Of a stretch of DNA of 64,000 bases, positions 26,335 through 33,971 are shown one piece after another. Source of the stretch: Pseudoalteromonas luteoviolacea B = ATCC 29581 (GTDB taxonomy: Bacteria; Pseudomonadota; Gammaproteobacteria; Enterobacterales; Alteromonadaceae); NCBI GenBank assembly GCA_000333235.1, contig CAPN01000016.1, positions 186,001-250,000 of the forward strand, given 5' to 3'. The notes beneath the pieces were generated by a model. It ran no database searches, was not told where the DNA came from, and was given only the letters and a program-made list of their open reading frames with translations. The position numbers were made by a program, and so were the translations under genes. How positions within the stretch are numbered: position 1 is the stretch's first letter; each line of letters begins with the position of its first letter.

Positions 26335-27720
26335 TTAAATAAACCCTATTCGATTTTCTGAAGTATTGTTTTGTTTTGGCAATGTTGAATATGCTTCATC
26401 CAAGCTGGCGTTATCTATACTATCTTTACCATGTTTAGCCGTTAATCTTGCAGATTCTTTTATCAAAAATGAGACATCAGATAAGGGTCTTCCTTCGAGT
26501 AATTGAACATATGGCTCTATATCTAAGTCAGAACAAGTAGGTTTATCGCTAAGAAGATAATTTAATAGAGAACGAATTTCTTCTTTACTCGCATAATCTA
26601 CGCATATCGAATGATCAAACCTTCCTGTCCTCAAAATAGCAGGGTCTAGAGCTTCTAATCTATTAGTCATACCAATAATCAGGACATCATTTTCCGATGC
26701 CTCTGGAATTCTCCGAAGAAATTCTGAAACTTCTTCTATTTGATGATTACCAGAGTTAGAACCGCGTTTAGATAGAAATGCATCCATTTCATCAATAACA
26801 ATAACTGATGGAGAATTGTCGATTGCTTTATCAAAAACTTCAGCTATCTTTTTGCTAGTTTCGTGTATGTATGGACTAGCTATACTAGAGGCATCAATCT
26901 CAAACTTTGGCCAGCCCAAATAATCTACTAGTTTATCTACCGCGTAAGTCTTACCGCATCCGGGTGGACCATGTAAAGCAATCGCTGACGGAAATGAAAC
27001 ACCTAAACGTTTATATTTTTCTCTATTTTCTACAATATCTACAACATATTCGTTAAAGAAATTTTGCAAGTACTCTCGGCCTTCTAAAATAAACATCCTT
27101 TCTGAAGGATTTTGTTCAGAATCTATGTTTTTTTGTTTTGTAACAACTCCATAATGGGAATGATTTAGACCAGAAATAGAAATAATATCTTTTACATCAT
27201 CCTCAGATAAAAAATTAGCTATTTTTCTAACTCTTTCAGAGTCCATAACTGAAATATGAAAACCCGAAGTCAGCCATTTACCAATTAGCAAATCATCCGT
27301 AATTTTTGAATTTGACTTTCCTAGAGGTAATAAAAGCGCTAGAGACTCAATATAAATTGCATCAGATAAATCCACATCGGGATTTTTGCCTCTGAGAGTT
27401 TTGTATACTTTGGCAAAAATTATTGCATCGTTCTTTGAATCTGGACCACTAGGAAATGTAAGAAAATCAATAAGCCCATCTTTAATAACAATACACTTTA
27501 AGTTTTCGTCTCCAAAGGTAATGTTGTTTACTAACTCATTAGATATTAGATTCGAACTAAACCAACTGTCGTAAATGAAATTGTCTACGACTAATGCTTT
27601 ATTATTTTGGCTTGTCTCAACTAAAATCCACCTTTTTCCCTCTAAGTCCGATTTAATCACTTTTTTAAGATTAGTGTTTTCAGCTAAGCGTATACCAATT
27701 GGTAGCGTTAAAGATTTCAT
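26335..27720 (-). CDS. AAA+ ATPase of the classical (CDC48/FtsH-like) clade
   Basis: 461 residues. The C-terminal half is a complete AAA domain: Walker A GPPGCGKT (251-258), Walker B VIVIDE (306-311), sensor-1 Asn353 and arginine fingers in RTGRFD (364-369). The N-terminal ~210 residues show no known domain and may select substrates. Such ATPases form hexamers that unfold or remodel proteins. It starts two bases after the Hsp70 stop codon, with GAGGGTAATT as ribosome binding site inside the Hsp70 end. By analogy with DnaK-ClpB, an Hsp70/AAA+ pair could act in protein disassembly. Confidence 0.85.
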   Translation of the reverse strand: MKSLTLPIGIRLAENTNLKKVIKSDLEGKRWILVETSQNNKALVVDNFIYDSWFSSNLISNELVNNITFGDENLKCIVIKDGLIDFLTFPSGPDSKNDAIIFAKVYKTLRGKNPDVDLSDAIYIESLALLLPLGKSNSKITDDLLIGKWLTSGFHISVMDSERVRKIANFLSEDDVKDIISISGLNHSHYGVVTKQKNIDSEQNPSERMFILEGREYLQNFFNEYVVDIVENREKYKRLGVSFPSAIALHGPPGCGKTYAVDKLVDYLGWPKFEIDASSIASPYIHETSKKIAEVFDKAIDNSPSVIVIDEMDAFLSKRGSNSGNHQIEEVSEFLRRIPEASENDVLIIGMTNRLEALDPAILRTGRFDHSICVDYASKEEIRSLLNYLLSDKPTCSDLDIEPYVQLLEGRPLSDVSFLIKESARLTAKHGKDSIDNASLDEAYSTLPKQNNTSENRIGFI

Positions 27721-27722
27721 AA

Positions 27723-30215
27723 TTACCCTCGAACAATGTTCGCAGCGCTCATCATTTCATCCTCTCCACCGCTTCCAACCTTTATGGAGTCTAATTGATA
27801 TACAACTTCTCTTAATTTTTCAATATCGTTGGATGCCATTGCTTGATGGCCTAAATTAACCAATTGATCGTGTAAGGCGGAATCAATGAATAGATGACTA
27901 TCTTCAGCCAACCATTTGAATCTTTGAGCAATAAACCAGTCTTGCTTCCAAAGAATCAAAAAGCTCTTAGACCTAAGCTCAGCCAAATGTGATTCAAATT
28001 CTGTTGAATTACTTTCAATAGCTCTTTTCGCTGTTATTACTAAATTATCAAAAGTTTGCTGTTCTGAAGGTCTAGCATATTCACGTACAAGAGAATCAAA
28101 GGTCTCAACAACTTTTTCCAGTTCAATCTCTCTAATTGGTTTAAGGTGCTTGTTTCTTGCTTCAGCTAGAAGTTTTTTAGCTTCTTGAATATTATCCATT
28201 GCTTGTTTAGCCGATTCAGGATCATCGGCATCATTAGCAATTTTGTTAGTCTGGTTGATAATATTTTTAGCCTTAGTTAGTTTTTCATCACCAACTGAAC
28301 TTTCAATTTCTTCAATCCTATTTAATGTACTTCTTGATTCTTCTTCGATTAGTTTATGGGCTTTTGTATAATCAATTTCTCCATCTTGTCTGGAGTAAAA
28401 GTTTCTTTGGCCTTCAAATGCACCCCCGATACTCGGAACAGAAACTTCAATTTTCACGTTACCAGAATCTGTTACTTCATAATCACAGATAAGCTCAGCT
28501 CCAGATAAAATTGCTCCATCGTCAAAATCAGAGCCTCTGATTTCAAATAGACCTATGAAACGATTGTCTGAAACAGGTGATTTTATATCTCCTTCCCATA
28601 ACTTAAATTTGATGGTTCCCGAACTGTTAGCTTTTAATGTCTGTTCAGCTTTATAAATACGCTGTCCCTTAACAGGCAAGTGTTCACCTTCTTTGACAAG
28701 ATAATCTAATACTGGTTGCCCTCCTATTTTATCGAGGGTTTCTATGCCTACGGAGTGTGAAGCAGGAATTGCATCTATATTTGCTGCGGTTCGAGATATA
28801 ATAATAGTATCTTCTTCAAGTTTGATAGGTTGACCATTACTATCGAAGACAAATAACTTGAAATTATTTTCTCCATTCTTAGACAAAGGTAATTTAACAG
28901 AAGATGCGCTTGAAAGTTCAATCCTGCCGGTTGACCAGCCTGTATCCATACAGTCAATTTGCATTTCAAAACTAGCTCCCGAACTTCCCAATTTAACAAC
29001 AACCTTTGCTTGGGTATCAGGTGTTCGAGCTATATAGTTTACTTTTAGATCAATTGATTCTGGATTGGTATTTAAACTACCTTTTGAACTTTTTCTACTG
29101 CGGTTCTCAGAACTCCAATCTATTGATTCAGCAAAAATAGCAGCACCTTCAGAAACAGCAGTCATAGGGTTAACATCTGTTGATGGAGAAATACCTAGTT
29201 CAAATGAAACCTTATCTCTCAATGGTTTATAATGAGTTGGGCCTCCTACAAAAACTACTCTCTCGATATCATGAGGGGTTAACCCAGCTTTTTCTATAGT
29301 TTCTCTAGCAGCAGAAATAGCGTCCTGAATTTTATCGTCAATTAATGCGTTTAATTGTTCACGTGAAATTGTAATATCTATATATATTTCTTCACCATTT
29401 AAGTCGGCTAATGCGATTTCTGATTCAGATAGGCTTACAATAGTTTCTTCTTGTGTCGATAAGTCAATTTTAGCCTTTTCAGTAGCCCACATCCCCATTC
29501 TCATTAATGTTTTATATTTGGGGTCACTACTGAATGATTCAGGAAGATTGAAGTTATTTGTAAGCCACGGCTTAATGATGTTATCAAATAATATTCTGTC
29601 AAAATCCCTTCCTCCACACATAGCAATCCCACCATGTGATAACAAACTAACTCTGCCAGAGATGCTCTCTGCTAGAGCAATGTCTAATGTTCCGCCTCCC
29701 AAATCAAAAACGAGAAAAATCCCATCATTGTTTCTCTTCTTCATGACACTCATTACAGCGGCAACAGGTTCTTGCATCAACGCGACATTAATAAGGCCAG
29801 CATTGTTGGCGGCTGATAATGTTGCGTCTTTTTGCATTTGATTGAATGCAGCAGGAACAGTAATAACAGTGCCTGTTTCTGAAGAAGACCTGATTTCTTC
29901 GGGTAAGTAAGAATATAAAACTTTAATTATTTCTGTAGAACATTCTTCAGGAGTCATTACAAGATCTACAGCAGGAAGCTTAATCGGTGTACTAGTCCCT
30001 ATTAGCCTCTTAAAAAGAGTTGCAGCATTATTGGGACTACGAGCCGCATTGTTATATGCTCTACTACCAACATATTTATTCCCTCTTTTATCGATAAATA
30101 GAGCAGAAGGGGTAACATCATGTTGCTCTGGGCTTTTATATAATGTGATTAACTCACCATCATATGAGCTTATTGCACTATTTGTTGTACCTAAATCGAT
30201 TCCTACGTATTTCAT
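27723..30215 (-). CDS. Hsp70-family chaperone with extra domain
   Basis: 830 residues, much longer than DnaK (about 640). The ATPase domain (1 to ~365) has all motifs: IDLGTTNS (6-13), Lys69, DLGGGTLD (171-178) and VGGPT (323-327). The hydrophobic interdomain linker of DnaK is not seen. Instead, a beta-rich insert spans ~385-490, before an SBD-beta-like region (~495-620) with LPVKGQRIYKAEQTLKAN. A long charged helical tail (~640-830) follows. It is therefore an intact ATPase with an altered substrate side. It overlaps the GrpE-like gene by four bases and is followed by the AAA+ gene. Confidence 0.88.
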   Translation of the reverse strand: MKYVGIDLGTTNSAISSYDGELITLYKSPEQHDVTPSALFIDKRGNKYVGSRAYNNAARSPNNAATLFKRLIGTSTPIKLPAVDLVMTPEECSTEIIKVLYSYLPEEIRSSSETGTVITVPAAFNQMQKDATLSAANNAGLINVALMQEPVAAVMSVMKKRNNDGIFLVFDLGGGTLDIALAESISGRVSLLSHGGIAMCGGRDFDRILFDNIIKPWLTNNFNLPESFSSDPKYKTLMRMGMWATEKAKIDLSTQEETIVSLSESEIALADLNGEEIYIDITISREQLNALIDDKIQDAISAARETIEKAGLTPHDIERVVFVGGPTHYKPLRDKVSFELGISPSTDVNPMTAVSEGAAIFAESIDWSSENRSRKSSKGSLNTNPESIDLKVNYIARTPDTQAKVVVKLGSSGASFEMQIDCMDTGWSTGRIELSSASSVKLPLSKNGENNFKLFVFDSNGQPIKLEEDTIIISRTAANIDAIPASHSVGIETLDKIGGQPVLDYLVKEGEHLPVKGQRIYKAEQTLKANSSGTIKFKLWEGDIKSPVSDNRFIGLFEIRGSDFDDGAILSGAELICDYEVTDSGNVKIEVSVPSIGGAFEGQRNFYSRQDGEIDYTKAHKLIEEESRSTLNRIEEIESSVGDEKLTKAKNIINQTNKIANDADDPESAKQAMDNIQEAKKLLAEARNKHLKPIREIELEKVVETFDSLVREYARPSEQQTFDNLVITAKRAIESNSTEFESHLAELRSKSFLILWKQDWFIAQRFKWLAEDSHLFIDSALHDQLVNLGHQAMASNDIEKLREVVYQLDSIKVGSGGEDEMMSAANIVRG

Positions 30216-30571
30216 AATTCAACCTTCTTTAACAACACAACGCCTTCTTTCCTAATTCCTTTTTCTGCCATTAAAACAGGCTCCATCATTTGATCGATGA
30301 TCAAATAATCATCAGTATCAAAGTCTTCCATATTAATAGCAGATACAGCCATTCCAGAGTCATAAGGTTGACCTTCTAAATCAACCAGTTTCAAACCCGC
30401 AGCTTCCAAGTTTGACTCTATTTTTTTATGAAAATATCTTAATTGCCCTTGGTAACGTTTTGCTTCCCCGGCATCTAATTTTTGAAGAACTTTGGCAAAT
30501 GTTTTACTAAAGCGCCAACCTTCAACTGCAATGTCTATTAGAGAGCTTTCAGAATCCGAAATGTTGTCCAT
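30212..30571 (-). CDS. GrpE-like nucleotide exchange factor (short)
   Basis: 119 residues. A helical N-terminal part (~10-60) is followed by a beta-rich end: GQPYDSGMAVSA and EKGIRKEGVVLLKKVEL resemble the beta-wing domain of GrpE, where the equivalent segments end in a hydrophobic A-V-K-V-like strand. GrpE exchanges ADP on Hsp70. It is shorter than GrpE (about 190 residues), lacking most of the long paired helix. It is the first gene of the operon and overlaps hsp70 by four bases (ATGA). The assignment rests on weak similarity plus position. Confidence 0.55.
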   Translation of the reverse strand: MDNISDSESSLIDIAVEGWRFSKTFAKVLQKLDAGEAKRYQGQLRYFHKKIESNLEAAGLKLVDLEGQPYDSGMAVSAINMEDFDTDDYLIIDQMMEPVLMAEKGIRKEGVVLLKKVEL

Positions 30572-30673
30572 GTATACTTATTACCTATTGCTAAGATGAT
30601 AAAGTTCAAAGTATTAAGCTTCGACTTGATCATGATATGTTAAATTCAATAACTGAAATATTTTGTTATTCTT

Positions 30674-31393
30674 TTAATTAAATTTGCTTGATGCTTTTTT
30701 CTTGTCTTTCACCCAAAATACAGATCCATTTGTTTTCTTCATTTCAAAGAGGTCTATTGAGGCAAAGAGTTCACTTAGTTTTTTAAAACCATAATTTCTT
30801 TGATCAAATGAGGCATGGTTTGCGATGTGTGTTCCTACCGGGCCTAATCTCGCCCAACCATCATCTTCTTCAACGGCTGAAATTGCTTGTCTTAATAAGT
30901 TCATTAACTTGGTATCACTTTTAATACTTGGGGTATGAACTTGCTTAGGCTTATCCTCACAATCTGTCTCATCAAGAAAAAGAAACTTAGAAGAGCTATT
31001 AACGAAGGCTGCTGGAGCTTTGCGCTCACCAAAACCAATTACAAATTTTCCATCGGCTAAAACGCGAGTGACAAGTGGCGTAAAATCACAATCAGAAGAG
31101 ACTAAACAAACCGTATCGATATCTTTGGTATATAAGGTATCCATGACATCAATCACCAGCGCAATATCAGTTGCATTTTTACCTTTGGTTAAATCAAATT
31201 GTTGAATAGGCTGAATAGCGTATTCATGAAGGACATCTTCCCAATGTTTTAAACAATGACTTTTCCAATTACCATATGCTTTCCGAATATTAACCACACC
31301 GTAACGAGCTAGCTCAGAGAGGATTACATCAATTTTAGTGGCAGGGGCATTATCGGCATCAATAAAAAGTGCTATCTTTTCCTTGTCTTTCAA
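30674..31393 (-). CDS. NYN-domain RNase-like protein with OST-HTH/LOTUS domain
   Basis: 239 residues. The NYN (LabA/DUF88, PIN-like) domain spans ~5-150: IALFIDADNAPA gives the first acidic pair, ATDIALVIDVMD the second and SSDCDFTPLV the third. A LOTUS/OST-HTH domain occupies ~165-235 (GPVGTHIANHASFDQRNYGFKKLSELF). This architecture is known in putative RNA-binding ribonucleases. The start is a TTG at 31393 with AAGGGA upstream. It is 102 bp upstream of the chaperone operon on the same strand and could be co-transcribed. Confidence 0.85.
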   Translation of the reverse strand: MKDKEKIALFIDADNAPATKIDVILSELARYGVVNIRKAYGNWKSHCLKHWEDVLHEYAIQPIQQFDLTKGKNATDIALVIDVMDTLYTKDIDTVCLVSSDCDFTPLVTRVLADGKFVIGFGERKAPAAFVNSSSKFLFLDETDCEDKPKQVHTPSIKSDTKLMNLLRQAISAVEEDDGWARLGPVGTHIANHASFDQRNYGFKKLSELFASIDLFEMKKTNGSVFWVKDKKKASSKFN

Positions 31394-31571
31394 ATATAAA
31401 TCCCTTTTATATGCTAAATAGTAATATTACATTTATGACATATGCATATGCCTTCTGTCTATAAAATCAATAAACTTATTGATTTATATTAACATTATTA
31501 TTACTTCAACGAGGGGTGCCAAGTCGAATAATAACCCTGCTTGTATTCATTAATTTCGTTAGGTGGTAACG
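31394..31571. promoter_or_regulatory. Intergenic region with palindromes upstream of the NYN gene
   Basis: Besides operator 4, this region has a perfect 12-bp palindrome CATATGCATATG at 31439-31450. It also has a 10-bp inverted repeat with a two-base gap (31464-31473 and 31476-31485). The second could be a transcription terminator or another binding site. Confidence 0.4.
31558..31570. promoter_or_regulatory. Island operator palindrome 4
   Basis: GTTAGGTGGTAAC fits the consensus. It lies immediately after the antitoxin stop codon and 165 bp upstream of the NYN gene, so it may control transcription into NYN and the chaperone operon. Confidence 0.6.
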
Positions 31572-31748
31572 TTAATTGGGTGAGGCATCACACTCATTAA
31601 ACAGCTTTATGCACTTTCTATACTCTTCAGCAGAAATCATAACAGCAACACGTTTACCATCTTCAATGATTTGAACATGCTCATCGTGTATTTTAGATAG
31701 CATGTCATCAAAATCATTTTCCACATCGAGAACATCTAAAGTCTGCAT
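31572..31748 (-). CDS. Phd/YefM-like antitoxin, orphan
   Basis: 58 residues, with a strong TAAGGAGGGTTC before the ATG. The segment DGKRVAVMISAEEYRKC matches the core of Phd/YefM antitoxins, where a strand is followed by SxEEY. The N-terminal DNA-binding half is reduced. Such proteins normally bind a small RelE- or Doc-type toxin, but no toxin gene adjoins it. The gene is below the usual annotation length and may be missed. An operator lies 18 bp upstream, replacing the autoregulation normally done by Phd itself. Confidence 0.7.
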   Translation of the reverse strand: MQTLDVLDVENDFDDMLSKIHDEHVQIIEDGKRVAVMISAEEYRKCIKLFNECDASPN

Positions 31749-31765
31749 GAACCCTCCTTATTAAT

Positions 31766-31778
31766 GTTAGTTGGTAAC
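31766..31778. promoter_or_regulatory. Island operator palindrome 5
   Basis: GTTAGTTGGTAAC fits the consensus and lies just before the ribosome binding site of the orphan antitoxin gene. It is also just after the end of the frameshifted small gene. Confidence 0.6.
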
Positions 31779-31780
31779 GT

Positions 31781-31971
31781 TTAATTTAACTCTTTCTCGT
31801 TATTATCAATCTCAGCTTCAACTCGCATAAATGCTTTACCATCTACTAAAGCCATTTCACCTACTTCAAGATCTTCTAGTTCGGGAGGTAGTCTACTGAT
31901 ATTTTCGTGAGCTAATGTTACGCCTTTAAACTTTCTATCTGCTCAATCTTTTCTTGCCATTGCTTTCTCAT
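31781..31971 (-). CDS. Small gene needing a -1 frameshift (about 63 aa)
   Basis: An ATG at 31971, with GGAAT upstream and lying inside the end of the zinc-ribbon gene, opens 17 codons ending in TAA at 31918. Two codons before that stop is the heptamer T TTA AAG (31924-31930), a possible -1 slippery site. Slipping there joins the second frame, which is open to 31781 and reads like a normal acidic protein (SRLPPELEDLEVGEMAL). The fused product would be about 63 residues. Either this is programmed frameshifting, or the gene is broken by a one-base indel, or the sequence has an error. Confidence 0.5.
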
Positions 31972-32179
31972 TGGTTATTCCGTGATTAACTTGTTTTGAT
32001 GATTGCTGCGGCAATGCGACAACTGCATCACAGTTATTGCAAACAGCGACTAATACATTCTCAACGATAGCTGAATTATCACTTAGTGCTACGTCACGTT
32101 TCATAAATGTTGTCTCAACAACACATTCGCATTCATGACATATTGCTTTGCTTTTATCACCAGCTTCAACAGTTTTCAT
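31943..32179 (-). CDS. Small zinc-ribbon protein, YgiT/MqsA-like N-terminus
   Basis: 78 residues with two cysteine pairs, CHEC at 14-17 and CNNC at 48-51, separated by a beta-rich segment. This resembles the zinc-binding domain at the N-terminus of MqsA/YgiT antitoxins, but the helix-turn-helix half is absent. It could be a stand-alone regulator or partner protein. An operator palindrome lies 21 bp before the ATG. The following small gene starts within its last codons. Confidence 0.6.
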   Translation of the reverse strand: MKTVEAGDKSKAICHECECVVETTFMKRDVALSDNSAIVENVLVAVCNNCDAVVALPQQSSKQVNHGITNEKAMARKD

Positions 32180-32200
32180 AATTACTCAAATTGCTTTTTT

Positions 32201-32213
32201 GTTACATGGTAAC
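32201..32213. promoter_or_regulatory. Island operator palindrome 6
   Basis: GTTACATGGTAAC, identical to operator 3, lies between the release-factor-like gene and the zinc-ribbon gene, 21 bp before the latter. Confidence 0.65.
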
Positions 32214-32214
32214 A

Positions 32215-32604
32215 TTAACTTGCATTCAAACTTTTTAGTTCAGATCTAAGCTTTTGAACAGCTCTAACCTTATTAAACGACTGATACTTCTCATTAATGT
32301 AGCTAGCAGTAATACCAGTTGGCTTGTGGGTAACAGATACACCTTTCACAGCACTACCAATAGTGTCATGAGGTGACGCACAAGTATCAAACTGTAGTTC
32401 TTCCTGCTTAACATTCATTGATTTCAATAAGCTTAAATACTGCATTTCATCGGCATCACAATTAATGTGATCTTCACAGCGAAAGAAGATAGCTTTCCTG
32501 ATGTGACCCGGCTTACTATCTAAAGGCGGAGTAATAATTTCTGTTCGCGTGTCAATATGTTTTTTATGACAAGCAGAGCATTCTTCGTCTTCAAAATTCA
32601 TCAT
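32215..32604 (-). CDS. Zinc-finger protein with release-factor (RF-1)-like tail, no GGQ
   Basis: 129 residues. Residues 9-12 (CSAC) plus Cys43 and Cys49 may bind zinc. Residues ~88-123 (GVSVTHKPTGITASYINEK then a basic helix) closely follow the segment after GGQ in bacterial release factors, where xVTHxPTGI and xNERSQ are conserved. The GGQ tripeptide needed for peptide release is missing. It overlaps the 216-residue gene by four bases (ATGA), so both are in one operon. A ribosome-binding or mimicry role is possible but unproven. Confidence 0.55.
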   Translation of the reverse strand: MMNFEDEECSACHKKHIDTRTEIITPPLDSKPGHIRKAIFFRCEDHINCDADEMQYLSLLKSMNVKQEELQFDTCASPHDTIGSAVKGVSVTHKPTGITASYINEKYQSFNKVRAVQKLRSELKSLNAS

Positions 32605-33251
32605 TTTTTATTACTTCGCAAGTGTAGCATTTCATTTATTTTCACTGACGCTGCATTAATATTACTAACTTGCAATGAATCACAAATGCTTCTTATTAAT
32701 TTGTAATCACTTTCTAATTGAAACGGCAAGTCATTCCATGTCTTAACATTTAAAGAGTCTTTCAAGCTTCTAAGCTCAAAGTAAGCATCTTCGTTGAACT
32801 CTATTTGTCTAGACCAACGATTATGTTTTTTGTACGACTGCTGCCTTAATCGATTGTTATAGCGCTTCCAAAGTCGATCTGGTAGCTTACTGATGACAGA
32901 TTGAAATTCTTCGATGTCTTCATCCGTTATAACAGGTATATCACCTTTGAAATCTTCAATCATCTCTTGAGTTTCTGAGTCAGTCTTAGAAGAACCTTTA
33001 ATAGATTCCATTTTTTGATCTAAATCTGTTGTGCTCTTTAAGAAATCAGTCTTACTAGCTGTTTTTCCCGAAAGCTTTTTATGCATATCAGCTAGAAAAG
33101 AAGTGAAGAATTCTTCTTCTTGATAAGTATCTAACAAACCAAATAACTTTCTGAAGTAATCTGGATTACGATAAAAATCCATTACAATTTGGATGATTTT
33201 ATCTTCACTCATCTGTCGAGCCGGGCGACCACGTTTGCTACTACTATTCAT
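32601..33251 (-). CDS. Candidate island regulator with AT-hook-like N-terminus
   Basis: 216 residues, mostly helical and charged. KRGRPAR at residues 6-12 matches the core of AT-hook DNA-binding motifs, and the following ~60 residues are helical. The rest is not recognised. Its promoter is well formed and one operator palindrome overlaps the -35 box, with a second 27 bp further upstream. This is the arrangement of an autoregulated repressor, so it is my best candidate for the protein that binds the eight island palindromes. Another family member or a host factor is possible. AAGGAAT precedes the ATG. Confidence 0.6.
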   Translation of the reverse strand: MNSSSKRGRPARQMSEDKIIQIVMDFYRNPDYFRKLFGLLDTYQEEEFFTSFLADMHKKLSGKTASKTDFLKSTTDLDQKMESIKGSSKTDSETQEMIEDFKGDIPVITDEDIEEFQSVISKLPDRLWKRYNNRLRQQSYKKHNRWSRQIEFNEDAYFELRSLKDSLNVKTWNDLPFQLESDYKLIRSICDSLQVSNINAASVKINEMLHLRSNKK

Positions 33252-33281
33252 GGGTATTCCTTTTTTGAAGTTTACAAAAGC

Positions 33282-33309
33282 ATTATAGTCGATTATTTAC
33301 CGTTACCAA
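33282..33309 (-). promoter_or_regulatory. Sigma-70 promoter of the candidate regulator
   Basis: On the minus strand the -35 TTGGTA (33304-33309) and the perfect -10 TATAAT (33282-33287) are separated by 16 bp. The -35 element lies inside operator 7, so bound regulator would exclude RNA polymerase. Confidence 0.75.
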
Positions 33310-33314
33310 GTAAC
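33302..33314. promoter_or_regulatory. Island operator palindrome 7
   Basis: GTTACCAAGTAAC overlaps the -35 box of the regulator promoter. Confidence 0.7.
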
Positions 33315-33328
33315 AGTTAAGCGTTATT

Positions 33329-33341
33329 GTTACCTAGTAAC
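33329..33341. promoter_or_regulatory. Island operator palindrome 8
   Basis: GTTACCTAGTAAC lies 27 bp (centre to centre) upstream of operator 7, about two and a half helical turns. Confidence 0.7.
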
Positions 33342-33556
33342 AAAATATATTTTTGAATCTTAGAAAATATTTACTTCAGCTCAGCTTATTTTAGTGTGAA
33401 TACAAATTCGGTATGAATATCGCAGCGATCTAGTTTGTAGAGCAATATCAATATATATAAGAATTGTATAGTTTTGGATTTGTTAGTTCTTTGTGTTTAG
33501 TTTTATTTTATACAGTTGTGTTATGCCAATATGACTCATGATATTTAGCCAAGTTA

Positions 33557-33970
33557 TTATTTGTTATCGTTTTGCAATTTAAACAATTGAAAAACGAGAC
33601 TTTCATACTTTTCTTCTAAAATATCGAAGCGCTTTTGTAAATCTATTTTATCAAGTCTGTATTCATTTTTGAGTTTCTTTTCGTGTTTCAAATCTAATTT
33701 GAGTCGTTCAATTTCAGATAAATTTTCTGATTGCATTGGTGGAATGTAAGCAGTATCACCTCTTTCATCATTAAATTTTTTTATTATAGGGTTGGCATAT
33801 TCTACAAAACTTTCAAACTTGTGAATGTAACTATGACCTAAACCTGCTTCGTTATTAATTTTGTTTAATGTCAACTTTCCGGTTTGCTTAACCCTTGTGG
33901 CTTCCCCTTTTAACAGTCTATTGAGCGCTTGGTGCAATCGACCTTCTGTTATTTCTTTAGACTGAGCCAT
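33557..33970 (-). CDS. srap: Small coiled-coil recombination accessory protein (Srap/TnpC-like)
   Basis: 137 residues. The N-terminal ~55 residues contain a helix-turn-helix-like stretch (LNKINNEAGLGHSYIHKF), and residues ~85-132 form a strongly charged coiled coil. It is the last gene of the recombination operon, one base after intB. Its size, position and shape match the small fourth gene of SE elements and the TnpC protein of Tn554, which assists integration orientation. The symbol is used by analogy. Confidence 0.65.
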   Translation of the reverse strand: MAQSKEITEGRLHQALNRLLKGEATRVKQTGKLTLNKINNEAGLGHSYIHKFESFVEYANPIIKKFNDERGDTAYIPPMQSENLSEIERLKLDLKHEKKLKNEYRLDKIDLQKRFDILEEKYESLVFQLFKLQNDNK

Positions 33971-33971
33971 G

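Larger units (their letters stand above)
33252..33556. promoter_or_regulatory. Regulatory gap between recombination module and cargo
   Basis: This 305-bp A/T-rich gap holds the promoter and both operators of the 216-residue gene near its left end. I see no gene and no further repeat in 33345-33556. Confidence 0.6.

Noticed and set aside
16653..33341. The GTTA...TAAC palindromes as integron attC sites
   Set aside because: They are 13-bp symmetric palindromes without the long imperfect stem, paired R boxes or extrahelical bases of attC, and no IntI-type integrase domain was seen.
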